DNA from: Actinoplanes nipponensis | GTDB lineage: Bacteria; Actinomycetota; Actinomycetes; Mycobacteriales; Micromonosporaceae | Direction: 5' to 3' | Assembly: GCF_016862275.1 (NCBI RefSeq) | Contig: NZ_BOMQ01000008.1 | Location: forward strand, 1-64,000 | Length of the DNA: 64,000 nucleotides | Program-made: the position numbers and the translations under genes | Shown here: positions 34,551-42,818 of the stretch, in pieces | How positions within the stretch are numbered: position 1 is the first letter of the stretch | Layout of the letters: each line of letters begins with the position of its first letter | Notes under the pieces: generated by a model | The model's database searches: none | What the model saw: only the letters and a program-made list of their open reading frames with translations | Told to the model about the DNA's origin: nothing

Positions 34551-37232
34551 ATGAAGCTCCGCATGAAGGTGGCTGTGGCCGCCCTGAGCGCCGCGGTCGC
34601 GACCGCCGGCGCGATCGCGGTGAACATCGCCACCAGTAGCAAGGCGGTGGCCTGGAACGACCCCGTCTGGCTCCTGGTGGTCCTCACTACGGCGGCGAGC
34701 GGATACCTCACGTACCGGCTGAACGCCTCTGACTATCCGGGCTCGCGTGTTTCGACCGCCGCCGCCGGCGCCGGCCTGAGCCGGATGGTGGCGGCGCAAT
34801 GGCGCAGAGAGGAAGAATTCCAGCACATAGAGCACCCTTATCCGCTTCCGTTGTCGTGGCGGGTCGCCCCGGAAGAGATCATGGACAACTGGGCGAACAT
34901 ACGCCTCGCCGGCCCCGGGGAAAGCGTCGCGCCCATTCCGCTGGCGAATTCCCTGCCGCACATTCTCGACGTGTTCGACAGCATTCCCTCCGGCCGGCTG
35001 GTCATTCTGGGCGCGGGCGGCTCCGGGAAGTCGGTGCTGGCCCGGCGGCTGGGCCTCGACATGGTTTCCGCCCGGCGCGCCGAAGGGCGCGTGCCGGTCA
35101 TCTTTCACCTGTGTACCTGGGACCCTCGCCTGGTGTCGTACCAGGTCTGGATGGCCCAGCAACTGGTCCGCGAGCAGCCGAGCCTGCTCGCGCCGACCGC
35201 AACCGGTTCCACCGTGGCCACTGCCTTGATCGAAGAAGGCCGGATCCTGCCGATCCTCGACGGCTTCGACGAGGTCGCTGAGGGACTACGACGCGACGTC
35301 CTCCGTCTCCTCGGCGAGGCCTCCGGTCCGCTGGTGCTCACGAGTCGCTCGGCGGAATACGCGGCTCATGCTCGGCGGATTCCCCTGGCCAAGTCCGCAG
35401 TGATCGAGTTGTCGCCACTGGAGTTCCCGACGGTCGCCGACTATCTGCGGCGCTCGGGTCGGCAGCGGCAAGCCGCCCGGGCGGACGACGAGACCGGCTG
35501 GGCGGCGGTCTTCGCCGCGTTGGCGACAAAGCCATACGCCGGTCGGGTGGTGACCCTGAAAAAGGCGTTCAGCACTCCCCTGATCGTCTCGCTGGCGCGC
35601 TCGGTCTATGAGGATCCGGAGGCATCCGATCCGACCGAACTGCTTGACCGTCGGCGCTTCGCCAGCCACATCCAAATAGAATCGAGCCTGCTGCACGGTT
35701 TTCTACCCGCTGTGTACCGCACCACTGCTGCCCGTGGGCCGAGGGCGCCCTGGAATGGGGGCGATTCCGGGATGGCGGAGAAATACCTGCGCACCATCGC
35801 GGTCGACCTCGACCGGCGCGGGGACTGGGAGATCTCCTGGTGGACCATGCCGGACATGCTCAGTCGTCCGATGCGTGCACTCATCCTTGGCGGCCTGGGA
35901 GGCATCGGCGTGATCGCCGCCATCATGCTGGTCGGCTGGGACGATTTCGGTACGACCTTCAGTGTCGCGGTGGCCTGCGCCGTTTCGGTCACCGCCTCCG
36001 CCTGTTTCGGCTTCGGGTCGTTCCGGGTGCGGCCGGTCACCGTGAGAATGGTTCCACGGGCGGACTGGCGGACGTTGACGGTTCTGCTGGGAGTGTCCGG
36101 TCTGATCTGGACAGCGATCTGGATGATCTCGCCGGCCGACCGCGGTTTCAACGCCGGCATCATCCATGCGGCCGTGGCCAAGCTGGTCCGGGCATCGGGG
36201 ACGGGGGTCAGCGAGGCGTTGCATCAGGTGATCGATGGAATACCGCGCTACTTCACCTATCTCGGAACTGTCGGCACGGCGGTGGGGCTCGCCGGATGGC
36301 TGGTTGGTCACGTGAGCCGGACCCGCCCATTGCTGCGAGCGCTCCTCTTCGTCGTGGCCGGGACGTCGGCCGTGGCCGGATCCACCATTGTGGTGGGCCT
36401 GGTGTTGCTGGTCGACGAGGGCGGAGCTCACGCGGCGTGGCGCAGCGGTGCGGGAGTCTTCGCCATGGTGATCGCATCGGCGCTGGCCGCGTTCGTGGCT
36501 GCCCGGGCCGTCAGCCGCAGGTGGAAGTCGTCACGAGGCCGGGACTACTTCGTCGAAAGGGCGCTCGCGTCCTTCGGCTACGGGATGCTCGTTTCCTTGG
36601 TCGTCGCCGTCGTTTTCGGACTGCTCGGCGTGGCCGCCAGGCACGCGCAGGTGGTGGCGCCGGCCCCGGACTTCGACGGAGGGCTCACGGCTGAACAGAG
36701 GGCCTATGCTGAGCTGCCGACGGCGCTTCAGTATCTGTACCAGGTGTCGTCGGCCGTCCTCGGAGGAATCGATCTCGGCCTGCCTCTCGCATTCGCGGTG
36801 TCGCTGGGCGCAGGAATCGCCTTGAGTCTGGTCGGCGCGTTCACCGCCCCAATGGACGTCACGGCGGTGCCCAACGCTGCATACCTGTTCCGGCAGGACC
36901 GCACCAGCTCGGTCGTCCTCCTGGTCGCCGGCGGCGTGTTCGCCGGCGTGCTGTCGATCGAATTCAACGCGGCGGCCTCGCGCTTCCTCGTCGGATTCGT
37001 CATCACCGCGGTCTTCGTCATGGCCACCACGGCCTGGGGCAGATGGACCATCTTCGCGAGATTCTGGATGACCCTTACCGGCGCCCTGCCCTGGCGTGCC
37101 CTGGATTTCCTCGAGGACGCCCACGAGAGGGGAGTGCTGCGTCAGTCCGGCGGCGGCTATCAGTTCCGCCATTCCGCGATCCAGCGGCATTTGGCGGATC
37201 AGCGCCGTACCGCGCCCACTCACCGCTGCTGA
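34551..37232 (+). CDS. NACHT-domain NTPase with N- and C-terminal membrane regions
   Basis: 893 residues from ATG 34551 (GAGG 9 bases ahead). Two N-terminal membrane segments (about 7-27 and 39-57) precede a NACHT module with Walker A GAGGSGKS (154-161, Lys 160) and Walker B ILDGFDE (Asp 237, Asp 240, Glu 241). A winged/helical region follows, and the C-terminal half has about ten membrane segments. The last 60 residues (LEDAHERGVLRQSGGGYQF, then RHSAIQRHLAD) match the C-terminal motif of actinobacterial NACHT proteins. NACHT ATPases are signal-triggered oligomerising switches, several of which act in phage defence; whether this membrane form does is unknown. Codon use is clearly less G/C-saturated than in the neighbours, which suggests horizontal acquisition. 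No effector gene is adjacent. Confidence 0.88.
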   Translation: MKLRMKVAVAALSAAVATAGAIAVNIATSSKAVAWNDPVWLLVVLTTAASGYLTYRLNASDYPGSRVSTAAAGAGLSRMVAAQWRREEEFQHIEHPYPLPLSWRVAPEEIMDNWANIRLAGPGESVAPIPLANSLPHILDVFDSIPSGRLVILGAGGSGKSVLARRLGLDMVSARRAEGRVPVIFHLCTWDPRLVSYQVWMAQQLVREQPSLLAPTATGSTVATALIEEGRILPILDGFDEVAEGLRRDVLRLLGEASGPLVLTSRSAEYAAHARRIPLAKSAVIELSPLEFPTVADYLRRSGRQRQAARADDETGWAAVFAALATKPYAGRVVTLKKAFSTPLIVSLARSVYEDPEASDPTELLDRRRFASHIQIESSLLHGFLPAVYRTTAARGPRAPWNGGDSGMAEKYLRTIAVDLDRRGDWEISWWTMPDMLSRPMRALILGGLGGIGVIAAIMLVGWDDFGTTFSVAVACAVSVTASACFGFGSFRVRPVTVRMVPRADWRTLTVLLGVSGLIWTAIWMISPADRGFNAGIIHAAVAKLVRASGTGVSEALHQVIDGIPRYFTYLGTVGTAVGLAGWLVGHVSRTRPLLRALLFVVAGTSAVAGSTIVVGLVLLVDEGGAHAAWRSGAGVFAMVIASALAAFVAARAVSRRWKSSRGRDYFVERALASFGYGMLVSLVVAVVFGLLGVAARHAQVVAPAPDFDGGLTAEQRAYAELPTALQYLYQVSSAVLGGIDLGLPLAFAVSLGAGIALSLVGAFTAPMDVTAVPNAAYLFRQDRTSSVVLLVAGGVFAGVLSIEFNAAASRFLVGFVITAVFVMATTAWGRWTIFARFWMTLTGALPWRALDFLEDAHERGVLRQSGGGYQFRHSAIQRHLADQRRTAPTHRC

Positions 37233-37236
37233 TGGG

Positions 37237-38058
37237 TCAAAGCTCGTGGGGCGGCTGCGTCGCGGTGCGGCCCAGCTCCCAGAACGCGATGGCGGCCGCG
37301 GTGGCGACGTTCAGCGAGTCCACGTCGTTGTGCATCGGGATGGCCACCCGGACGTCGCTGGCCCGCAGCGCCTCGCCGGTCAGGCCGGGACCCTCGGCGC
37401 CCAGCAGCAGGGCCGGCCGCGCGCGCTGGGCCGCGGTGAGGTTCTGCAGGGCGACCGCGTCCGGCGCCGGCGTCATCGCCAGCAGGGTGAAGCCGGCGTC
37501 GCGGATCGCGGCCAGGGTCCCAGGCCAGTCCTCGGTCTTGGCGTACGGGATGGCGAAGACCTCGCCCATGCTGACCCGCACGGCCCGGCGGTAGAGCGGG
37601 TCGGCGCAGGTGGGGGACAGGACGACGGCGTCGATGCCGAGCGCGGCCGCGCTGCGGAAGAGCGCGCCGAGGTTCGTGTGCGTGTTCAGGCCCTCCAGGA
37701 CCGCCAGGCGCCGGGCGCCGGCCAGGAGCTCGTCCAGCGGCGTCAGCGGGCGCCGGTGGAACGACGCGAGGATGCCCCGGTGGACGTGGAAGCCGGTGAT
37801 CGACTCCAGCACGGGCGGGGTCGCGGTGTAGAGCGGCGCGTCGGCGGGCAGGCCGCTGAGCTGGTCGGCGCGCTTCTCGTCGACCAGCGCGGAGCGCAGC
37901 CGGTAGCCGGCCCGCAGGGCACGATGGATGACGAGCTCGCCCTCGGCGATGAACAGCCCGTTGGGCGGCTCCCACCGGGTCCGCAGCTCGAGGTCGGTCA
38001 GCGCGCGGTAGTCGGCGATCCGCGGGTCGTCGGCGTCGGTGATGCTCAGGGCTGGCAC
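37237..38058 (-). CDS. SpoU/TrmH family RNA 2'-O-methyltransferase
   Basis: 273 residues from GTG 38058. The N-terminal substrate-binding domain (LFIAEGELVIHRALRAGY) is followed by the SPOUT knot with motif 1 NLGALFRSAAALGIDAV, motif 2 LLLGAEGPGLT and motif 3 NDVDSLNVATAAAIAFWEL. It methylates a ribose 2'-OH in rRNA or tRNA using S-adenosylmethionine; the target base is not predictable. The stop lies 4 bases from the convergent NACHT stop, so no terminator fits between them. Confidence 0.94.
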   Translation of the reverse strand: MPALSITDADDPRIADYRALTDLELRTRWEPPNGLFIAEGELVIHRALRAGYRLRSALVDEKRADQLSGLPADAPLYTATPPVLESITGFHVHRGILASFHRRPLTPLDELLAGARRLAVLEGLNTHTNLGALFRSAAALGIDAVVLSPTCADPLYRRAVRVSMGEVFAIPYAKTEDWPGTLAAIRDAGFTLLAMTPAPDAVALQNLTAAQRARPALLLGAEGPGLTGEALRASDVRVAIPMHNDVDSLNVATAAAIAFWELGRTATQPPHEL

Positions 38059-38105
38059 AAGGGCATTCTGCCGACCGCCGCCCGGTGTGAAACGCTGAGG
38101 TGGAC

Positions 38106-38361
38106 ATGACGATCTCGGTGGCGGAGTTCCGCGCCGAGCTGGCCGCGCGCGGCTGGGGCTGATGGGCCCTCGAGGTGGCCGCGACCGGCGAGTTCATCGG
38201 CTTCGCCGGGCTCGACCCCGGTCGACGAGGAGCTGCCGTTCGGCGGCGTCGAGGTGGGCTGGCGGCTGGCCCGCGCGGCCTGGGGCCACGGGTACGCGAC
38301 CGTCGACGGGCCGCTGCGCCACTCGGTGCTCTACCGCAGTCGACCCTCGCCGATGCGGTAG
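38106..38361 (+). pseudogene. GNAT acetyltransferase remnant
   Basis: Starting at ATG 38106 the frame reads MTISVAEFRAELAARGWG and hits an in-frame TGA at 38160. It then continues WALEVAATGEFIGFAGLDP. Near 38215 the protein-like signal switches frame to VDEELPFGGVEVGWRLARA and AWGHGYAT before ending at a TAG near 38361. Together these pieces follow the start-to-middle order of a ribosomal-protein-Ala-type GNAT enzyme (GWGLWALE, GFIGFAGL, EVGWRLARAAWGHGYAT). One stop codon, one frameshift and loss of the C-terminal third make it non-functional. The following aminotransferase begins 12 bases later. Confidence 0.75.
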
Positions 38362-38372
38362 AGGATGGGTGG

Positions 38373-39503
38373 ATGTTCACTCATTCGCTGGAGACCCTCC
38401 GCCGACGCCGCAGCGCGAAGTGGCGCACGTACCCCGCTGACGTCGTACCGATGGGCGTCGCCGAGATGGACTGCACGCTGGCCCCGCCGATCACCGCGGC
38501 CCTGCGCGCCGCGGTCGACGCGGCCGACACCGGGTATTCGGCGGCCCAGCCGGACCTCGGCGAGGCGTTCGCCGGGTTCGCGGCCCGGCGCTGGGGCTGG
38601 CGGGTGGAACCGGCCGCGGTCACCGCGGTGACCGACGTCGGGGTCGGCGTGGTCGAGCTGCTGCGGATGCTGGTCCGCCCGGCCGACACCGTGGCGTTCA
38701 GCCCGCCGGTCTACCCGCCGTTCTTCGACTGGGCGCCGGAGGCCGGCGCCCGGATCCGCGAGGTGCCGCTCACCGCCGAGTTCCGCCTGGACCTGCCGGC
38801 CCTGGAGGCGGCCTTCGCCGCCCATCCGGCGGTCTACCTGCTCTGCAACCCGCACAACCCGGTCGGCCGCGTGCACACCCACGACGAGCTGGCCGCCCTG
38901 GTCCGGCTGGCGCGACTGTACGGCGTGACGATCATCAGCGACGAGATCCACGCCCCGCTGGTCCTGCCCGGGGCGCAGTTCACGCCGCTGCTGTCCGTGC
39001 CGGGCGCCGCCGAGGTGGCGGTGAGCGTGGTGTCGGCGAGCAAGGCGTTCAACCTGGCCGGCCTCAAGTGCGCGGCGATCGTGACCGGCGGCACCGCGCT
39101 GGCGGCGGTGGTCGACCGGCTGCCCCGGGACGTGCGGTGGCGGACGGGCCACCTCGGCGTGCTGGCGACCGTGGCGGCGTACACCGAGGGCGACGCCTGG
39201 CTGGACGCGTTGCTGACCGAGCTGGACGCCCGCCGCACGGAGCTGGGTGAGCAACTGCGGACCCGGCTACCGAAGATCAAGTGGATCCCGCCGGAGGCGA
39301 CGTACCTGGCCTGGCTCGACTGCCGCGCGCTGGGCGAGGACGACGAGCCGCGGGAGCTGTTCCTGGCCCGGAGCAGGGTCGGACTGGAGCCGGGCACCCG
39401 TTTCGGCGCCCGCGGCGCCGGGTTCGTCCGGCTGAACTTCGGCACGAGCGCGGCCATCCTCGACGAGGCGACGGCCCGGATGGCGAGTGCCGCCGGGAGG
39501 TAG
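38373..39503 (+). CDS. PLP-dependent aminotransferase/C-S lyase, MalY/PatB family
   Basis: 376 residues from ATG 38373. It is a fold-type I PLP enzyme with the family start RRRRSAKWRTYPADVVPMGVAEMD, a CNPHNPVGRVHT loop, SDEIHAPLVLPG and the Schiff-base Lys in SASKAFNLAGLK. MalY/PatB proteins are cystathionine beta-lyase-like and release homocysteine, pyruvate and ammonia, or act as transaminases. The enzyme is cytoplasmic. A role in sulfur amino acid metabolism would fit the nearby organosulfur operon, but the genes are not linked in one transcript. Confidence 0.92.
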   Translation: MFTHSLETLRRRRSAKWRTYPADVVPMGVAEMDCTLAPPITAALRAAVDAADTGYSAAQPDLGEAFAGFAARRWGWRVEPAAVTAVTDVGVGVVELLRMLVRPADTVAFSPPVYPPFFDWAPEAGARIREVPLTAEFRLDLPALEAAFAAHPAVYLLCNPHNPVGRVHTHDELAALVRLARLYGVTIISDEIHAPLVLPGAQFTPLLSVPGAAEVAVSVVSASKAFNLAGLKCAAIVTGGTALAAVVDRLPRDVRWRTGHLGVLATVAAYTEGDAWLDALLTELDARRTELGEQLRTRLPKIKWIPPEATYLAWLDCRALGEDDEPRELFLARSRVGLEPGTRFGARGAGFVRLNFGTSAAILDEATARMASAAGR

Positions 39504-39573
39504 CGGCGGCGGCCGGGACGCCGCGGCAGTACGGTTGTACTGGTCGCGTCGTTCTGCCGTCGGGGGTGTGCAG

Positions 39574-42500
39574 GTGTCGTCCGGTTCCGGGTCCGACCCG
39601 CATATGCTGGCGCTGCTGCGAGCCATCCGGCTCCGGCTCGCCGCACCGGAGGCCGCCGCCGCCGGCGCCGCTGACACGACAGCCGCCCTGAACAGCGCAA
39701 ACGTCGACGAGGCGGGGAGCGAACCGGTCCGCGGTGACGGCCTGGTGCACCCGGAGTGGCCGGCCGCGACCCCGGCGGTGGACTCCCCGCCCGATCCGCC
39801 GGCCCTGCCCGCTGCGCACCCGTTCCGTGAGGTCTCGGGCGGTGGCGTGCCGCGGGCCGAGCGGGAGACGGCCGAGGCCGAGGCGGCGAGCGACGGCGGA
39901 GGCTTGCGCGCGAGCGTCGGGCCGCTGCCGGGAGGGGGCCGGCCGCCCTACCAGCCGTCGGCGCCGCTGCCTTCGTCATCGCCTTCGCCCGCGCCTTCGC
40001 AAGCGCCTTCGCCTTCGCCTTCGCCGGACGATGGTGCCGGTGCCGGTGCCGCGCCCGGCGTCGGGTCGGCTCCCGGTTATGTCGTTCCCGGCCCGTCGGA
40101 CGCGCCGGTTCCTTCCGGCGCCGGGCCGGTCTCCGGTTCCGTGGTGATCGGCACGGGGTCGGCGCCCGGCTTCGTGGATGCCGATGCCGGCGGGTCCGAC
40201 CCGGTGTACCAGCCTCCCGGGCCCGATCCGGCCGATGCCGATGCCGATGTGCCGGCGCGGGCGCCGGTCCGGTTCGAGTCGCCGCGGTGGGCGCCCGGGC
40301 GGTCCGGCACCACGGCGCCGCTGTCGGGCTCCGAACTTCCGGCGCCTGACGGTGGCGTCCCGGGACCGGAGTCGGATTATGCCGTCGGGCCCTCGGGGCG
40401 GGGCTCCAGCCGCGCGCCCGGCGCGCCGTCGTCGTTCAGCACGACGGCGGTGCCGGGTGGCGCGCCGGCTCCCGGTGGCTCCTCGCTCGGCTCGGCGGGG
40501 ACCTCCGGTTCGGCCGCGGCATCAGGATCGGCGAGGTCTGGTTCGACCGTGACATCTGGCTCGCCCGCGTCCGGTTCCGCGGTGACGTCTGGTTCGGTCC
40601 CGCCCGGTCCGACTACTGCGCCCGCTTCGACCGCTATGCCCGGCTCGGTGGCCGGTTCGGAATCGGTCCCGGGCGCCTCTCCGGCCCCTGGCGCGCCGAC
40701 GCCGAGTCCGGCCGCACCGGGCATTCAGCCACCGGGAACCGCCGTCCCGGGCAGCCCCGTGCCGGGCAGTGCCGTCCCTGGCAGCCCCGTCCCTGGCAGC
40801 CCCGTCCCTGGCAGTTCCGTGCCTGGCAGCCCCGTCCCTGGCAGTTCCGTGCCGGGCAGTGCCGTGCCTGGCAGCCCCGTCCCTGGCAGTTCCGTGCCGG
40901 GCAGTGCCGTGCCGGGCAGTGCCGTCCCCGGCAGTGCCGTGCCGGGCGGTCCCGGCTCGGGATTCTCGACCCCGGGCGGCCCGGTCCCCGGAGCCCTGAC
41001 CCCGGGCAGCATGGTCCCGACCGCCCCGACTCCGAGCCCCGGCGGCGCCGTCCCCGGCGGCACCGCGCCCGGCTTCGTGGTACCCGGCGGTAACGCCCCG
41101 GGCGGCAGCACCCCCGGCGGCTCCGGTCCGGGAGGACCCACCGGCCCCGCACCCGGCGTCGGCCCGCAGCCGGGCCAGGGCCCCGGCTGGGGCATGCAGC
41201 CGGTGCAGAGCCCCGGCCCGGGCGTGCAACCGGGCCAGGCCCCCGGCCCCGCCCTCCCGCCGGGCCAAGCCCCCCGCCCGGCCCTCCCGCCGGGCCAAGC
41301 CCCCGGCCCCGCCCTCCCTCCAGGCCAAACCGCTCCCAACCCGGCCCAGGCCCCCGGCACCTCGCTCGTCCCGGCCGCCCCGCCCGGCGTCGTCGTCCCG
41401 CGCCCGGCGCCCCCCGCCCGCGGCGGACTGCGTCCCGGCGCCACCACCCCGTACCCGCCCGGCGCCGGACCGTGGGCCGGCGGGGTGCCCGTACCCCCGG
41501 TGGCCGGTTCGTCGACCGAGCCCATCAGCGGCATCCCCGGCCTCGGCGGCCCGCGCCCGGCCGGGCCGCAGTGGCCCGGCGATCCGGTGCAGGCCGTCAG
41601 CCCGTTCGGCCCGGTGCGGATGCCCGGCGTCGTGCCGCCGGTCGAGGCCCGCCCCGCGTTGCCCGTCGACGGGATGGATCCGGCCGACGACGCCGCCCTG
41701 CGGGAGCTGGTTCGGCTGCTGGGCAACAGCCTGTCGCTGGCCGGCGGCCCGGACGACGTGGCCGAGCGGCTGCGGGCCGCCCTCGCCCAGGCCCAGCCGG
41801 CCCTGTTCGCCAAGCTGCCCGGCGGGCCGGCCGCCCAGGTCGAGCAGCTCGCCGAGGCGCTGAACTGGCTCGTGCACCACCTGGATCAGCCGCCGGTGCT
41901 GGTGGCCGCGTGCGGTCGGCTCGGGGCCGCGCTCGCCGAGTGCGGGGTGCAGCCGCAGCAGTTGCAGCTCGCCGGCGCGGCGCTGGCCGAGGCGATGCGG
42001 GCCGGCATGGCCGCCGGCGGCTGGCGGCAGGACTTCGATCAGGCGTGGCGGTCGACGTGGCAGCATGCGTACGAGTGGATCGCGCACGGCATGGCCACCG
42101 CCGCCTACCAGCCGACCGTGTGGACCACCGTGGTCGTCGGGCACGAGCGGCGGCGGGACGACCTGGCTGTGATCAGGCTGCGACCGTATCTGCCCATGCC
42201 CTACCGGCCCGGGCAGTACGCGCGGGTCGAGGCGCCCGGGCAGCCGGGGTTGTGGCGGCCGTACTCGCTGGCCGGCGCGCCGCGCCGGGACAACGTGGTG
42301 GAGCTGCACGTCCGGGCCAAGAGCCACCTGGGGGTCAGCGGCACGCTGGTCTATCACACGGTCGTCGGCAGCCACGTGCGCATCGCCCGGGCCGAGGGTG
42401 AGATGGGCCTGCCCGAGTCCGGCCGGGACCTGCTGATGATCGCCGGCGACACCGGGGTCGCGCCGCTGAAGGCGCTGCTCACCGAGCTGGCCGCGACCGG

Positions 42501-42801
42501 GGACCCGCGCTCGGCGGTGCTGTTCTGGGGCGTGCGCAACCTCGGCGAGCTCTACGACATCGACGACCTGACGCGGATCGCGCACGCCTGCCGCCGGGCC
42601 ACCGTGATCCCGGTGATCTCCGACGGCGAGGCCGGCCCGTACGCGTCCGGCCTGGTCACCGACGCGGTCGCCGCCTACGGCGAGTGGTCCGGCCACGAGG
42701 TGTACCTGGCCGGGCCGCCGGTGATGCTGGCCGCGACCAGCACCGCGCTGCAGGAGCTGGGCGTGGCCGCGGAGCGCATCCACCACGACAAGCCCGGCTG
42801 A
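39574..42801 (+). CDS. flavohaemoglobin-like protein with ~700-residue disordered N-terminus
   Basis: 1075 residues from GTG 39574 (GTG 39568 is equally possible). A short N-terminal helix (HMLALLRAIRLRLAAPEAA) is followed by about 680 residues rich in Pro, Gly, Ser and Ala with internal repeats. The C-terminus is a globin-like helical domain (about 705-850), then a ferredoxin-reductase module with FAD motif RPYSLAG (about 895) and NAD(P) motif GDTGVAPLKALL (about 957). Flavohaemoglobins detoxify nitric oxide in the cytoplasm. The usual proximal His before the GVxP segment appears replaced (ALAECGVQP), so haem binding is doubtful and the domain may sense or bind something else. The disordered arm is far longer than in any standard member. 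Confidence 0.8.
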   Translation: MSSGSGSDPHMLALLRAIRLRLAAPEAAAAGAADTTAALNSANVDEAGSEPVRGDGLVHPEWPAATPAVDSPPDPPALPAAHPFREVSGGGVPRAERETAEAEAASDGGGLRASVGPLPGGGRPPYQPSAPLPSSSPSPAPSQAPSPSPSPDDGAGAGAAPGVGSAPGYVVPGPSDAPVPSGAGPVSGSVVIGTGSAPGFVDADAGGSDPVYQPPGPDPADADADVPARAPVRFESPRWAPGRSGTTAPLSGSELPAPDGGVPGPESDYAVGPSGRGSSRAPGAPSSFSTTAVPGGAPAPGGSSLGSAGTSGSAAASGSARSGSTVTSGSPASGSAVTSGSVPPGPTTAPASTAMPGSVAGSESVPGASPAPGAPTPSPAAPGIQPPGTAVPGSPVPGSAVPGSPVPGSPVPGSSVPGSPVPGSSVPGSAVPGSPVPGSSVPGSAVPGSAVPGSAVPGGPGSGFSTPGGPVPGALTPGSMVPTAPTPSPGGAVPGGTAPGFVVPGGNAPGGSTPGGSGPGGPTGPAPGVGPQPGQGPGWGMQPVQSPGPGVQPGQAPGPALPPGQAPRPALPPGQAPGPALPPGQTAPNPAQAPGTSLVPAAPPGVVVPRPAPPARGGLRPGATTPYPPGAGPWAGGVPVPPVAGSSTEPISGIPGLGGPRPAGPQWPGDPVQAVSPFGPVRMPGVVPPVEARPALPVDGMDPADDAALRELVRLLGNSLSLAGGPDDVAERLRAALAQAQPALFAKLPGGPAAQVEQLAEALNWLVHHLDQPPVLVAACGRLGAALAECGVQPQQLQLAGAALAEAMRAGMAAGGWRQDFDQAWRSTWQHAYEWIAHGMATAAYQPTVWTTVVVGHERRRDDLAVIRLRPYLPMPYRPGQYARVEAPGQPGLWRPYSLAGAPRRDNVVELHVRAKSHLGVSGTLVYHTVVGSHVRIARAEGEMGLPESGRDLLMIAGDTGVAPLKALLTELAATGDPRSAVLFWGVRNLGELYDIDDLTRIAHACRRATVIPVISDGEAGPYASGLVTDAVAAYGEWSGHEVYLAGPPVMLAATSTALQELGVAAERIHHDKPG
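40731..40950. repeat. 15-bp tandem repeats encoding PGS(A/P/S)V
   Basis: About 14 imperfect 15-base units of the form GTNCCNGGCAGYNCC encode the pentapeptide series PGSAV, PGSPV and PGSSV. Neighbouring units are often identical, so slippage is ongoing. A further 30-base repeat (PGPALPPGQA) occurs three times around 41230-41330. All lie within the disordered arm of the flavohaemoglobin-like protein. Confidence 0.9.
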
Positions 42802-42818
42802 GCGGGGCGCGGGCGGAT

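Noticed and set aside
34251..38105. NACHT region as a mobile island
   Set aside because: No integrase, transposase, tRNA or flanking direct repeats are seen; only composition hints at transfer.
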